In this document: piece after piece, positions 1 to 8,196 of the stretch
Position numbering within the stretch: the stretch's first letter is position 1
Layout: each line of letters starts with the position of its first letter
From: Candidatus Fimimonas merdipullorum
GTDB lineage: Bacteria > Bacillota > Clostridia > Christensenellales > CAG-314
NCBI GenBank assembly: GCA_018713905.1
Contig: DVOC01000025.1
Span: 1-41,785 of the forward strand
Length of the DNA stretch: 41,785 bases
Reading direction: 5' to 3'
Program-made: the position numbers and the translations under genes
The notes under the pieces: model-generated
What the model was told of the DNA's origin: nothing
The model's input: only the letters and a program-made list of their open reading frames with translations
Database searches by the model: none

Positions 1-94
1 TTCGCTTATTATGTAAACACTCATATTGTAATTGTGCCATTTGCAACATTTATTGCACAAACCACCAACACAACAGTCGCCGGCTGCGCAAGCC

Positions 95-131
95 CCCGAC
101 TGGCTAGGGTAGCAGGATTTGTCGCTGCGAA
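95..131 (-). pseudogene. Decayed copy of the tRNA-Gln 3' end (att-like repeat)
   Basis: Positions 95-120 are identical over 26 bp to 286-311, which holds the last 20 bases of the intact tRNA-Gln including CCA. After one more matching base and three mismatches, seven further bases (125-131) match 316-322, so the copy once extended into the T-arm. The T-loop is destroyed and there is no anticodon arm, so it cannot be a working tRNA. A repeated tRNA 3' end is what an integrated element leaves at its attachment site, but only about 165 bp lie between the copies and no integrase is present. A local duplication is equally possible. Confidence 0.6.
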
Positions 132-169
132 GCAGCGTAAGCGGAGCGACGACGTCGCGGAGCGCTACG
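121..169. repeat. GC-rich nested inverted repeats
   Basis: Directly after the tRNA fragment lies a GC-rich block of short nested inverted repeats. A perfect CGCTGC-GAA-GCAGCG hairpin sits inside a GTCGCT/AGCGAC pair, followed by a palindromic GACGTC. It encodes nothing recognisable. It could be a REP-like palindromic unit or a hairpin left by a mobile element, but I see no second copy in this window. Confidence 0.35.
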
Positions 170-224
170 TTATTTCAAACTGTCCTGACTACACGCAAAA
201 CAAGGGCAGTCACGCCAAACAGGA

Positions 225-259
225 GAAAAGAAAAAGTGTGCAACCACATGCACACTTTT
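225..259 (-). terminator. Rho-independent terminator of tRNA-Gln
   Basis: An 11-bp perfect stem (232-242 with 249-259, six-base loop) is followed on the minus strand by a T-rich tail formed by the A-run at 225-235. It lies about 30 bases downstream of the tRNA CCA end and is well placed to end its transcript. Confidence 0.8.
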
Positions 260-291
260 CTTTGCGACCATAAGGGCGTCGACTGCCCGAC

Positions 292-367
292 TGGCTAGGG
301 TAGCAGGATTTGAACCTGCGAAATGACGGAGTCAGAATCCGTTGCCTTACCGCTTGGCTATACCCCA
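292..367 (-). tRNA. tRNA-Gln (anticodon CTG)
   Basis: On the minus strand the 76-base sequence folds as a standard cloverleaf. A seven-pair acceptor stem (TGGGGTA with TACCCTA, one G-U) is followed by the discriminator G and an encoded CCA. The anticodon loop TTCTGAC is closed by ACGGA/TCCGT, and the T-arm carries GGTTCAAATCC. Anticodon CTG reads CAG, the glutamine codon. The gene has its own promoter just upstream and a terminator downstream, so it is a single-gene unit, transcribed away from rho. Confidence 0.95.
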
Positions 368-382
368 ATATCGTAGGTTTAC

Positions 383-411
383 AGTATAAAACTTTTTGTT
401 CTTTTTGTCAA
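383..411 (-). promoter_or_regulatory. SigA-type promoter of tRNA-Gln
   Basis: Read on the minus strand: -35 TTGACA (406-411), a 17-base spacer and -10 TATACT (383-388), sixteen bases ahead of the first tRNA base. This is a near-consensus housekeeping promoter. Confidence 0.9.
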
Positions 412-507
412 TCGATTTGCCGCAATTAGCCTCAAAATATATGCCGCCCTGCAAGCCCTTTCGACAAAACACGCGGCGGAGGGGTGCGAGGCGAAGGTAT
501 ATAGCGG

Positions 508-536
508 TTGACAAAGACCATAATATGTAATATAAT
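508..536 (+). promoter_or_regulatory. Consensus SigA promoter of the rho operon
   Basis: -35 TTGACA (508-513), a 17-base spacer and -10 TATAAT (531-536): both hexamers are perfect. Transcription should begin near 543, giving a leader of about 120 nt before rho. The leader has two similar imperfect hairpins (about 568-600, each beginning TACCGCAGC) that might take part in control of rho. Confidence 0.9.
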
Positions 537-664
537 AAAGTCAAGTTTCAAACTACTTTATTTTTTTACCGCAGCGTGCGGGTGTTACCGCAGCCTGCAG
601 AGGTTTCCTTGCTTAAAGGGTTATTTTTTGCAAACGTCGTTTTGCTTGTATTTTCGGAGGATTT

Positions 665-2059
665 ATGACTAAACTTTATAACAGCCTTGAGGATTTGGTG
701 GCAGACTTGGAAAAACTCACCGTACCTGCGCTACGCGAAAAAGCTCGGGAATTTTATATCGTGCCCAAAAACCGCAAGCGCGACGAATTGGTGTCGCTGA
801 TAATTGCCGCGTACAAGGGAGAGATGACTCCGGAAAAGCGCATAAAATCGGGACGTCCCACAAAGCGTTGGGGCAAGGTGGAGGTGACGGATCCTTCCAC
901 TTCGGCGCAGAACGACAACGTGGACGAATCCTATCCGCGTCAGGGCATATTGGAAGTAATGTCCGACGGCTACGGCTTTGTGCGCACCAACAACTATTCC
1001 GCCACAACGGGCAGGGACTACTACATTTCCTCCGGCGTGATAACGCGCATGAACCTTCGCGCGGGGGACAAGCTGAAGGTGGTGCTGCACAAGTATCCCG
1101 ACAGAATATCCCCAAACGCCATTTTCGTGCAGGAGATAAACGATCAGCCCTGCGCCACGATAGAGCGCAAGGCTTTCGACACGCTGGAAGCGTGCTATCC
1201 CGACCAGCGCATAGTCATGGAAACGGACAAGCGGGAATATTCGCTGCGCGCGCTGGATCTGGTCGCGCCCATAGGCAAAGGTCAGCGCGGCCTGATAGTG
1301 GCTCCGCCCAAGACGGGCAAAACCATTCTGCTCAAAAAGATAGCCACGGCGGTGCGCAAAAACAATCCGGAAATACACCTCACCGTACTGCTGATAGACG
1401 AACGTCCCGAGGAAGTTACGGACTTCAAGGAGAGCGTAGACTGCGACGTGGTGTATTCCACCTTCGATCAACCCCCTCAAAACCACACGCGCATTGCGGA
1501 ATTGGTGTTTGCCAACGCCAGACGGCGCGTAGAGCAGGGGCAGGACGTAATGATATTGCTGGACAGCATAACGCGGCTGGGGCGCGCCTACAACCAGACT
1601 GCGGAGCAGTCGGGCAGGACGCTTACCGGCGGTTTGGACATAAGCGCCTTGCAGGAACCTAAAAAGATGTTCGGTGCGGGGCGCAACGTAAAGGGCGGAG
1701 GCAGCCTTACCGTGCTTGCCACGGCGCTTATCGACACGGGCAGCAAAATGGACGACATAATTTACGAGGAATTCAAGGGCACGGGCAACATGGAAATACA
1801 GCTTGACCGCAAAATGTCGGAAATGCGTATTTTCCCCGCCATAGACCTCAACAGAAGCAGCACCCGCAACGAGGAAAAGCTGTTCACTCAGGAGCAGTTC
1901 GAGGGGGCGTATATCATAAGAAAAATGCTGTCGAGGGAAGATTCGGCGCGCGCCACCGAGGAATTGCTGGAGCTCATCATGGCTACAAGCAACAACGCCG
2001 AAACGATAGATATGCTCAAAAGGCTTATGCGTTCGTCGCAGCTGCGGCGCAGGAGCTGA
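665..2059 (+). CDS. rho: Transcription termination factor Rho
   Basis: Hexameric RNA helicase that ends transcription by loading on nascent RNA and pulling it from RNA polymerase. The 464-residue protein has the expected parts: an N-terminal Rho_N helical region (about 1-60), a cold-shock-type primary RNA-binding domain (about 92-158, with GYGFVR), then the RecA-like ATPase. Walker A is APPKTGKT (213-220), Walker B is in VMILLD (295-300), the Q-loop is LTGG (320-323) and the R-loop region is around 395-404 ([10 protein letters not shown]). GGAGG lies four bases before the ATG. It is first in an operon with mnmA, whose start follows its stop after one base. Length and motifs are typical, with no large insertion between the two RNA-binding regions. 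Confidence 0.98.
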   Translation: MTKLYNSLEDLVADLEKLTVPALREKAREFYIVPKNRKRDELVSLIIAAYKGEMTPEKRIKSGRPTKRWGKVEVTDPSTSAQNDNVDESYPRQGILEVMSDGYGFVRTNNYSATTGRDYYISSGVITRMNLRAGDKLKVVLHKYPDRISPNAIFVQEINDQPCATIERKAFDTLEACYPDQRIVMETDKREYSLRALDLVAPIGKGQRGLIVAPPKTGKTILLKKIATAVRKNNPEIHLTVLLIDERPEEVTDFKESVDCDVVYSTFDQPPQNHTRIAELVFANARRRVEQGQDVMILLDSITRLGRAYNQTAEQSGRTLTGGLDISALQEPKKMFGAGRNVKGGGSLTVLATALIDTGSKMDDIIYEEFKGTGNMEIQLDRKMSEMRIFPAIDLNRSSTRNEEKLFTQEQFEGAYIIRKMLSREDSARATEELLELIMATSNNAETIDMLKRLMRSSQLRRRS

Positions 2060-2060
2060 C

Positions 2061-3128
2061 ATGAAACGGGTAGTAGTGGGCATGAGCGGCGGCGTGGACA
2101 GCGCCGTTTCCGCATGGCTGCTCAAACAGCAGGGATACGACGTCACGGCGTTGTTTATGCACAACTGGGAGGAGCAGCAGGACGGCTGCTGCACGGCGGA
2201 GCAGGACTACGAGGACGTCAGGCGCGTATCGGAAAAGCTGGGCATTGCCTACTATTCGGTAAACTTTGCCAAGCAGTATATGGACAGGGTGTTTAGCTAC
2301 TTTTTGGAAGAATACAAAAAGGGACGTACCCCCAACCCGGACGTGCTGTGCAACAGGGAGATAAAGTTCGGCCCCTTTTTGCAATATGCAAAGGCGTTGG
2401 GCGCCGACTATATCGCCACTGGGCACTATTGCGGAATACGCCACGAAAACGGCGTTCACTATCTGCTTAAAGCCAAGGACAAAGAAAAGGATCAGACCTA
2501 CTTTCTCAATCAGCTTTCCCAAAGCCAGCTTGCCGACGTGATTTTTCCCCTTGCCGACGTGACCAAAAGCCGCGTGAGGGAAATAGCGGAGCAGTTGCAG
2601 CTGTCCAACGCCAAAAAGAAGGACAGCACGGGCATATGCTTCATAGGCGAGCGCAACTTCCGCAATTTTCTGCAAAACTATCTGCCCTCTACGCCGGGGG
2701 ACATAGTGGACGTCAACGGCAAAAAGGTGGGCAGGCACATGGGACTTATGTATTATACCCTCGGTCAGCGGCGCGGACTTGGACTTGGCGGCACAGCGGA
2801 GGGGTGCGGACGGTGGTTCGTGGCGGAAAAGGACGTCAAAAACAACCTGCTGGTGGTTTCCCACGGCGACGAGAGCGTGCTTATGTCCAAGGGACTTTAC
2901 GCCGAAAACCTCAACTGGATACCTTCGCCGCCGGCGCAAAGCTTTTGCTGCAACGCCAAGTTCCGTTACAGACAGCCGGAGCAGCAGGTAACGGTCACGC
3001 TTAAAGGCAACGGCGCGGAGGTGGCTTTTGCCTGTCCGCAGCGGGCGGTGACTCCCGGTCAGTACGTGGTGTTCTACGACGAGGAAAAGTGCCTCGGCGG
3101 CGGAGTGATAGAAGAAGTTTACAAATAA
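2061..3128 (+). CDS. mnmA: tRNA 2-thiouridine(34) synthase MnmA
   Basis: Thiolates U34 in the wobble position of tRNAs for Lys, Glu and Gln, using ATP to adenylate the base and a persulfide as sulfur donor. The 355-residue protein opens with the PP-loop SGGVDS (9-14). It has the catalytic cysteine in NPDVLCN (Cys97) and the second cysteine in DSTGICFIGER (Cys193), plus the C-terminal beta-barrel region. The start codon follows the rho stop by one base, with GGAG inside the end of rho as ribosome binding site, so the two are translationally coupled. MnmA usually works with a cysteine desulfurase; none is encoded in this window. Confidence 0.97.
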   Translation: MKRVVVGMSGGVDSAVSAWLLKQQGYDVTALFMHNWEEQQDGCCTAEQDYEDVRRVSEKLGIAYYSVNFAKQYMDRVFSYFLEEYKKGRTPNPDVLCNREIKFGPFLQYAKALGADYIATGHYCGIRHENGVHYLLKAKDKEKDQTYFLNQLSQSQLADVIFPLADVTKSRVREIAEQLQLSNAKKKDSTGICFIGERNFRNFLQNYLPSTPGDIVDVNGKKVGRHMGLMYYTLGQRRGLGLGGTAEGCGRWFVAEKDVKNNLLVVSHGDESVLMSKGLYAENLNWIPSPPAQSFCCNAKFRYRQPEQQVTVTLKGNGAEVAFACPQRAVTPGQYVVFYDEEKCLGGGVIEEVYK

Positions 3129-3138
3129 CGGTGTACGT

Positions 3139-4002
3139 ATGAATGATATGGCGAAAAACACGCCGACGGTATCGGAGATAGTGGACGAATTGGCAAAGGA
3201 ACAGCCTCCCAAGCGCATTTGGGAGGTGGATTTCGTACGCGGACTTATGATACTGTTCGTGGTGTGGGATCACTTCATGTACGACGTGTCGGCGTTCGAG
3301 CCTTACCAAAGCGGCTTGTTCAATTGGTTGTACGCGCTTTCCGCCCGTTATTACAGCGGAGTGCTGCGGCAGGTGGCTCAGCCTGTTTTCGTCACCATGT
3401 TCGTGTTTACAAGCGGCGTGTCCTGCAGTTTCTCCCGCAGCAACGGCAAGCGCGCACTGCGCATGATGGCGTTTGCGCTGCTGTTTACGGCGGCGACGAG
3501 GGCTGCCGAGGAGATAGTTCGCGCCGACGTCACTATATATTTCAACGTCATTCACGTCATTGCGCTGTCCGTCGCGCTGTACACGGCGGTGGAATGGGTG
3601 TGGAAAAAGTGCGTCAAGGGGTGGCAGAAAAACCTTTTCGGCATTGTGATGACGGCGGTGACGCTTGCCGTCATAATAGTGGGCGCATGCGCCAATGCCA
3701 AACCGTGGACTAACGACAACCCCTTGTGGTTTTTCCTTGCAATGCACAACAGTCAGAAGGTACCCGCCTTTACCCACTTCTACGGCGGCGACTATCTGCC
3801 CTTTTTCCCCGCATTCGGCTGGTTTCTGGTGGGTGCGTTTCTGGGCAAGTTTCTGTACCGGCAAAGACAATCTCTCTTTCCCACCGTCAACGAAAAGTGG
3901 GTTTGCCCCGTCACCTTCTGCGGCAGACACGCCATATGGATATACTTCGGCAGTCAGCTGTTTATGTACGGACTGTTTTATCTGTTCTGCGTGCTGATAT
4001 GA
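3139..4002 (+). CDS. Membrane acyltransferase-like protein (DUF1624 / HGSNAT-cat type)
   Basis: A 287-residue multi-pass membrane protein. Its N-terminal motif (WEVDFVRG at 28-35, then DH at 44-45 at the end of the first membrane helix) and its C-terminal GRHAIWIYFGSQ are the marks of the bacterial DUF1624/heparan-alpha-glucosaminide acetyltransferase catalytic family. These proteins are thought to move acyl groups across the membrane to sugars or cell-wall polymers; the substrate here is unknown. About six to seven membrane helices are visible. It starts ten bases after mnmA with no good ribosome binding site, so it is probably read as part of the rho operon. A second in-frame ATG at 3148 is possible. 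Link to tRNA thiolation is not evident. Confidence 0.75.
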   Translation: MNDMAKNTPTVSEIVDELAKEQPPKRIWEVDFVRGLMILFVVWDHFMYDVSAFEPYQSGLFNWLYALSARYYSGVLRQVAQPVFVTMFVFTSGVSCSFSRSNGKRALRMMAFALLFTAATRAAEEIVRADVTIYFNVIHVIALSVALYTAVEWVWKKCVKGWQKNLFGIVMTAVTLAVIIVGACANAKPWTNDNPLWFFLAMHNSQKVPAFTHFYGGDYLPFFPAFGWFLVGAFLGKFLYRQRQSLFPTVNEKWVCPVTFCGRHAIWIYFGSQLFMYGLFYLFCVLI

Positions 4003-4078
4003 CCTATTTTTGCCCTCTCCAAAAGAAGTGTAACTCAAAAGTCGGATAGATATTTGATAGTTAAATTATTGCTTTCCA

Positions 4079-4113
4079 CCGAGTTCGGTATCCTGTCGGA
4101 CTCGGTTTTTTTT
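4079..4113 (+). terminator. Rho-independent terminator of the rho-mnmA operon
   Basis: Stem CCGAGT(TCG) at 4079-4087 pairs with the complementary strand at 4097-4105, with one G-U, and is followed by eight T's. It closes the operon 76 bases after the acyltransferase stop. Confidence 0.85.
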
Positions 4114-4409
4114 GTTTTACGGCTATCGTTCATTGTCGCCTGCGTACCGCGTGACCGTATAAGCCCTGCCCGCCTACCTTCCCGAAAAACGTATTTACAG
4201 CCTGTCGTGCAGACGGGCAAACGCACTCGGCGGTTGCGGCAGTACGTCGTTGGCGCAAATTATGGAAAGACGAGGCGCGTGGTGAAAGCGGGGCGAGGCA
4301 GGACAAAGGTCTTGCGGCGTTGCAATGCGGTGTTTTTTGTAAGCCTGCAAGGGCGTAATACGTCGGCAAAATTTCGGTGCAAAAAAACGCGCGGCGCAGG
4401 CGTATTTTA
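4114..4409. other. Intergenic gap without recognisable gene
   Basis: About 300 bases between the rho-operon terminator and the thiT promoter. Open frames here are short, lack ribosome binding sites and show no familiar motif on either strand. I see no RNA gene. Confidence 0.6.
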
Positions 4410-4438
4410 TTGACAACAAAGGCAAACGGCGGTATACT
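4410..4438 (+). promoter_or_regulatory. SigA-type promoter of thiT
   Basis: -35 TTGACA (4410-4415), a 17-base spacer and -10 TATACT (4433-4438). The start of transcription would fall near 4445, exactly at the 5' end of the TPP riboswitch. Confidence 0.88.
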
Positions 4439-4443
4439 TAATG

Positions 4444-4519
4444 GGCTGGGGGTGCCCCGTGTGTCGGGGCTGAGAAATACCCTTTGAACTTGTCAAGTCA
4501 GTACTTGCGTAAGGAAGCG
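4444..4519 (+). promoter_or_regulatory. TPP riboswitch (THI element)
   Basis: Contains the conserved TPP-aptamer core: GGGGGTGCC at the 5' side, a hairpin GCCCCG/CGGGGC (4454-4459 with 4465-4470) leading into CTGAGA (4470-4475), AATACCC, then GAACTTG and the 3' GCGTAAGGAAGC. A short P1 (GCT 4445-4447 with AGC 4516-4518) closes it. It senses thiamine pyrophosphate. No T-tailed terminator follows. Instead TTTCCT (4539-4544) can pair with AGGAAA (4586-4591) over the thiT ribosome binding site, and AAACAAAAT (4521-4529) can pair with the stretch just before it (4574-4582). This suggests control of translation. Confidence 0.93.
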
Positions 4520-4593
4520 AAAACAAAATCATACGTTGTTTCCTGCAAGTTTTCGGCTTATAAGTTGAAAACTATTTTGTTTGGGAGGAAAAA

Positions 4594-5709
4594 ATGGATC
4601 AATATCTCAATTCCGATATGGCGGAAAACTATCTGGATTTTCTGGGCGAGGTTACCGACCTTATCTCTGCCGTTGCGCTGTACATAACCATAGCGCTGGC
4701 GGTGGGACTCATCATCTACGCCATTGTGATACGCAACCGCGACGAGCAGTACCTTGCCGGTGCGCGCAAGCTTATGGCGGGCATGATCAGTGGTTACGCC
4801 GTGGGCGTGATATCCGTGCTGGGTTCGTACAATTTGGCTCGCGACGTGTGGAAGGGCGACCTCAACACAAATTGGTGGCTTATGGCGGGCATGTTTGCCC
4901 TTGCCGCAGTAGGGCTTGTGGTAGTGCTGGTGCTGTGGAAGAAAAAGCCTGCCGCAGCCAAGTGGACGGGGCTGGGCTTCGGCATTGCCCTCGTGGCGTA
5001 TTCCGTCGTGCTGCTGTTCGTGGTCAAGCCGGAGCAGGGGTACGAGCCTATCACTTCCAAGACGCTTATGTACGTGTTTTCGGCAATAGTAATTGCCGTA
5101 ATAGCCGTTCTGGCGTTTTTGGGCGGAAGCGAAAACAAGCAGTATAACACCAAGGCGCTCACCTACGGCGCCATATGCATTGCGCTGTCCTTTGCGCTTT
5201 CCTACATAAAATTCTTTCAGCTGCCGCAACACGGCTCGGTGACCTTCGCCAGCCTGCTGCCGCTGGCGCTGTACTCCTATATGTTCGGCACCAAAAAGGG
5301 CGTTATTGCCGGTATCATTTACGGATTTCTGCAATTTATACAATCTCCCTCCTTCTACGAGCCTATGCAGGCGCTGCTGGACTACCCCATAGCCTTTGCC
5401 GCCATAGGCGTAGCCGGCATAGCGCGCAAGTTTGCCTTTCTGAAGGGGGACGTGCGGCTGGAATTTGCCGTAGGCACCACCATAGCCGTGTTGCTGAGGT
5501 ACGTTTCCCACGTCATCAGCGGATACTTCGTGTTCTATTCGTGGCGGCAGGAGGGCTACTCTCCGCTGACGTGGGCGTTGGTGTACAACCTGTTTACCAT
5601 TGCCGACCTCGGCATAGTGCTGGTGGTGGGCGTCATTGCCCTCTCCTCCAAGACGGTGCGCAGGCTGGTGCTTGCCGCCGACAGTCAGGCAGAACCCATA
5701 TTGGCGTAA
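4594..5709 (+). CDS. thiT: ThiT-family thiamine transporter with extra N-terminal membrane domain
   Basis: Residues about 188-355 match the substrate-binding S-component ThiT (YuaJ) of ECF vitamin transporters. Visible marks are six membrane helices, the glycine-spaced helix GTKKGVIAGIIYGFLQ, the loop PMQALLDYPIAF and the helix RYVSHVISGYFVFYSW. The TPP riboswitch upstream supports thiamine as substrate. Unusually, about 180 residues with roughly five more membrane helices precede this domain; known ThiT proteins are only about 180-200 residues in total. The reading frame is open from ATG 4594, six bases after GGGAGG, so the fusion is real in the sequence. The ECF energising subunits are not encoded here. 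The role of the N-terminal domain is unknown. Confidence 0.88.
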   Translation: MDQYLNSDMAENYLDFLGEVTDLISAVALYITIALAVGLIIYAIVIRNRDEQYLAGARKLMAGMISGYAVGVISVLGSYNLARDVWKGDLNTNWWLMAGMFALAAVGLVVVLVLWKKKPAAAKWTGLGFGIALVAYSVVLLFVVKPEQGYEPITSKTLMYVFSAIVIAVIAVLAFLGGSENKQYNTKALTYGAICIALSFALSYIKFFQLPQHGSVTFASLLPLALYSYMFGTKKGVIAGIIYGFLQFIQSPSFYEPMQALLDYPIAFAAIGVAGIARKFAFLKGDVRLEFAVGTTIAVLLRYVSHVISGYFVFYSWRQEGYSPLTWALVYNLFTIADLGIVLVVGVIALSSKTVRRLVLAADSQAEPILA

Positions 5710-5724
5710 TACCTTCGCAATATG

Positions 5725-5757
5725 CGTGCGCTTCCTTTGGGAGCGCACGTTTTTTTT
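5725..5757 (+). terminator. Rho-independent terminator of thiT
   Basis: Eight perfect pairs CGTGCGCT/AGCGCACG (5725-5732 with 5742-5749), extended by three inner pairs, followed by eight T's. It lies 15 bases after the thiT stop. Confidence 0.92.
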
Positions 5758-6563
5758 GTGAAGCTTCTCCGATACGCCGCCTTTTTGTCTTTTGGCGGGG
5801 CGGCGCAAGGGAACTGCCCTCAAGTGACTTTGGCTTTTGCGTGAACGTGCCCTTTTCGCCCTGCGGTATTTTGTTTTTTGCGGTGGGGCGTGAATGCCCT
5901 TGCATTGTTGCGCCCTCCGCGCCCTGACTTACTCATCGCAGAGCACGTTTTGGCGACGGTTCGCCCTGCAAGAGTTGTTTCACCCGTGTCGGACGAGTAC
6001 GGACGCACTGTGGGCGAAATTAAATGCGTGCCGTTATGGAATGCGCGGAATTTTGCGCTGCTGTGGGTGTGCCTTGCCGTAGGCGCAGTGGCGGGGCAAA
6101 CCTTGCGCACAATGCCCTTGTACGTTTCGTGTGCTTGCAAGACGGAAAAATAATAATTTCCTCAAGCGAATGCGTTCGGGGCAACGCCGCAAGTGCATTG
6201 TCGGGAAAAACGCTCACAACGCCCCTCATTTATCGCTACTGCGAAGCGACAAACTAAAACCGACGGTTTTGAAAAAAATGATAAGGAGCATTTTATTCGG
6301 TGTTGACGAAGGGGCTACACCCGCCGTTATCGTACGTCGGAACCTCGACAAAAACGCCTTGCCCTTTCGCTATAAGCACAGCAATAATGAATTTTAGCAA
6401 GCATAGTTCTTTTATATTTATCGCTAAAATACGTAAAGGCGCGCAAACACTAACACGATACTGTTATTTTCCTCTTAAAATTGCATATAGTGAGCAAAAT
6501 CGAAAAAAAATTATAATTTTAGCAACTTTTTTTGAAAACCATCTATACAAAGCCGTTTTCCTG
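5758..6563. other. Long intergenic gap
   Basis: About 800 bases with no frame that looks like a gene: the longest (about 106 codons, minus strand) is of unnatural composition and has no ribosome binding site. The left part is GC-rich. The right part (6380-6560) turns AT-rich towards the ppx promoter. I found no tRNA, riboswitch core or repeat. It may be eroded sequence or hold an unrecognised small RNA. Confidence 0.5.
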
Positions 6564-6572
6564 TGGTATAAT
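6564..6572 (+). promoter_or_regulatory. Extended -10 promoter of ppx
   Basis: TGGTATAAT: a perfect -10 TATAAT (6567-6572) with the extended TG motif at 6564-6565. No good -35 box lies at the right distance, as is common for extended -10 promoters. A six-pair hairpin CGTCCG/CGGACG (6591-6596 with 6603-6608) sits in the leader. Confidence 0.7.
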
Positions 6573-6646
6573 GTATGCGGAATTATGCGGCGTCCGTAAG
6601 GGCGGACGTCGGCATGCATACGCCGTGCGGCAAAGGATGAAAGGTT

Positions 6647-8158
6647 ATGGAAAAAGTAGCATTGATCGATTTAGGTTCCAATACTGCCAGACTGGTGATT
6701 TACGACGTGCTGGACGGGGGATACTTTGTGGTGTCGGAAGATTACCACGAGGCTGTTCGTCTTGGCGAAACGGAGGCGGACGGCAACCTCAAGCAGACGC
6801 GCATAATGCAGGCGATAAACACCTTAAAGCTGTTCAAGGAAATTTGCATGATAAAGGGTGTGGACAAGGTGGTGGCAGTGGCTACCGCCGCCGTGCGCCG
6901 CGCAAACAACCAAAAGACCTTTCTTTCCGACGTGTATAACCAAACGGGCATACGCATTACGGTAGTTTCCGAGGATGAGGAAGCCAACTACGTGTATCAG
7001 GGCGTGATAAACTCTATGGATATTCCCCGCGGGCTGATAATGGAAATAGGCGGAGGCTCCACCAAGGTAGTTTACTACAACCGCCGCACCATATTGCACA
7101 CCAAGATATTCGAGTTCGGCGCCGTCACCCTTACCAACAAGTTCTTCATTCCCGGCAAAGCGCCCGAGCAATGCTCCGACGACATAGTAAACTACGTCAA
7201 GTCGCAGCTGGAACAGGTAGAGTGGTTCAAGGAGATAGATCCCGACACGCAGCTGATAGGCGTTGGGGGCAGCTGCCGCAATCTGGCGCGGATAGTGTGC
7301 AAAGTCAAAAAGTACCCGCTGGACATGGTGCACAACCTCAACATGCAGGTGGAGGACTTCAACTATATCTACAATATGATCCGCACGCTGGATCTGGACA
7401 AAAAACGCCGCATAAAGGGTTTAAGCTCTGCGCGCGCAGACGTATTCCCCGCCGCGCTGGCGTTTATCAAGGCGTTTGTAGATCACCTCGGGTTTACCAA
7501 AATCATTTCCTCCGGCAGCGGTCTGCGCGAGGGCGTAATGTTCAACTATGCCGTGCCGCAAACGTTGGAAAAGCCCATCAGCGACGTGCTCGGGCACAGC
7601 CTGCTGACGCTGGCGGCGCATATGGGGGTAAACATTCCCCACGCCGAACAGACCTTCAATTTGTGCGTGCAGCTGTTCAAGCAGCTGCGAGTGCTGCACA
7701 AGTTCCCCCGCGCATACGTAAAGGTGCTGCGCGTGGCGGCAATACTGCACGAGGCGGGCAGCAAGTTCAAATACTACAACAACGCCAAGCATACGGCGTA
7801 CATGATACTCAACAGCAATCTTTACGGTATTTCCCACAAGGATATCGTGCTTGCCGCCTACGTCACCGACGTCAACAACCGCGAGGAAGTCAACGTCACC
7901 GACTGGGCAAAGTACAACGGTATTTTGCAGCCGGAGGACGTAGAGGCGGTCAAAAAGCTCTCCGTCATTCTGCGCCTTGCCACCGCGCTGGATTACAGCA
8001 TGCGCGGCGTGGTGAAGGAGATAAACTGCGACGTGTTGGGGGACAGCGTAATTATGAAAATGGAGCTGGAGGGGGACGCCACTTTGGAAAAGAAGGCGGC
8101 AAGCCTTGTCACTCTGGACTTCAAAAAGGTGTTCCGCAAAAATCTGGAAATGTTCTGA
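6647..8158 (+). CDS. ppx: Exopolyphosphatase / guanosine pentaphosphatase family protein
   Basis: Ppx/GppA family enzyme: releases phosphate from the end of polyphosphate and/or converts pppGpp to ppGpp. The 503-residue length fits the long, E. coli-like form. The ASKHA ATPase fold shows in DLGSNTARL (8-16) and the second phosphate loop MEIGGGSTK. The C-terminal half carries the HD-like region with LHEAG followed by the NSNLYGIS helix, as in E. coli Ppx. It stands alone between a promoter and a strong terminator, so its expression is independent of its neighbours. Sequence alone does not decide between the polyphosphate and pppGpp substrates. Confidence 0.9.
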   Translation: MEKVALIDLGSNTARLVIYDVLDGGYFVVSEDYHEAVRLGETEADGNLKQTRIMQAINTLKLFKEICMIKGVDKVVAVATAAVRRANNQKTFLSDVYNQTGIRITVVSEDEEANYVYQGVINSMDIPRGLIMEIGGGSTKVVYYNRRTILHTKIFEFGAVTLTNKFFIPGKAPEQCSDDIVNYVKSQLEQVEWFKEIDPDTQLIGVGGSCRNLARIVCKVKKYPLDMVHNLNMQVEDFNYIYNMIRTLDLDKKRRIKGLSSARADVFPAALAFIKAFVDHLGFTKIISSGSGLREGVMFNYAVPQTLEKPISDVLGHSLLTLAAHMGVNIPHAEQTFNLCVQLFKQLRVLHKFPRAYVKVLRVAAILHEAGSKFKYYNNAKHTAYMILNSNLYGISHKDIVLAAYVTDVNNREEVNVTDWAKYNGILQPEDVEAVKKLSVILRLATALDYSMRGVVKEINCDVLGDSVIMKMELEGDATLEKKAASLVTLDFKKVFRKNLEMF

Positions 8159-8170
8159 TACAAAATTTTT

Positions 8171-8196
8171 GCCCGAGGCATTGCCTCGGGCTTTTT
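8171..8196 (+). terminator. Rho-independent terminator of ppx
   Basis: Perfect nine-pair stem GCCCGAGGC/GCCTCGGGC (8171-8179 with 8183-8191), loop ATT, then five T's, 12 bases after the ppx stop. Confidence 0.93.

Noticed and set aside
121-285. A complete small mobile element between the two tRNA-Gln ends
   Set aside because: Too short for any integrase, and it already contains the tRNA terminator, so only a scar or duplication can be argued.
731-2194. A 487-codon minus-strand frame opposite rho
   Set aside because: Shadow of rho; composition is that of an antisense translation and there is no ribosome binding site.
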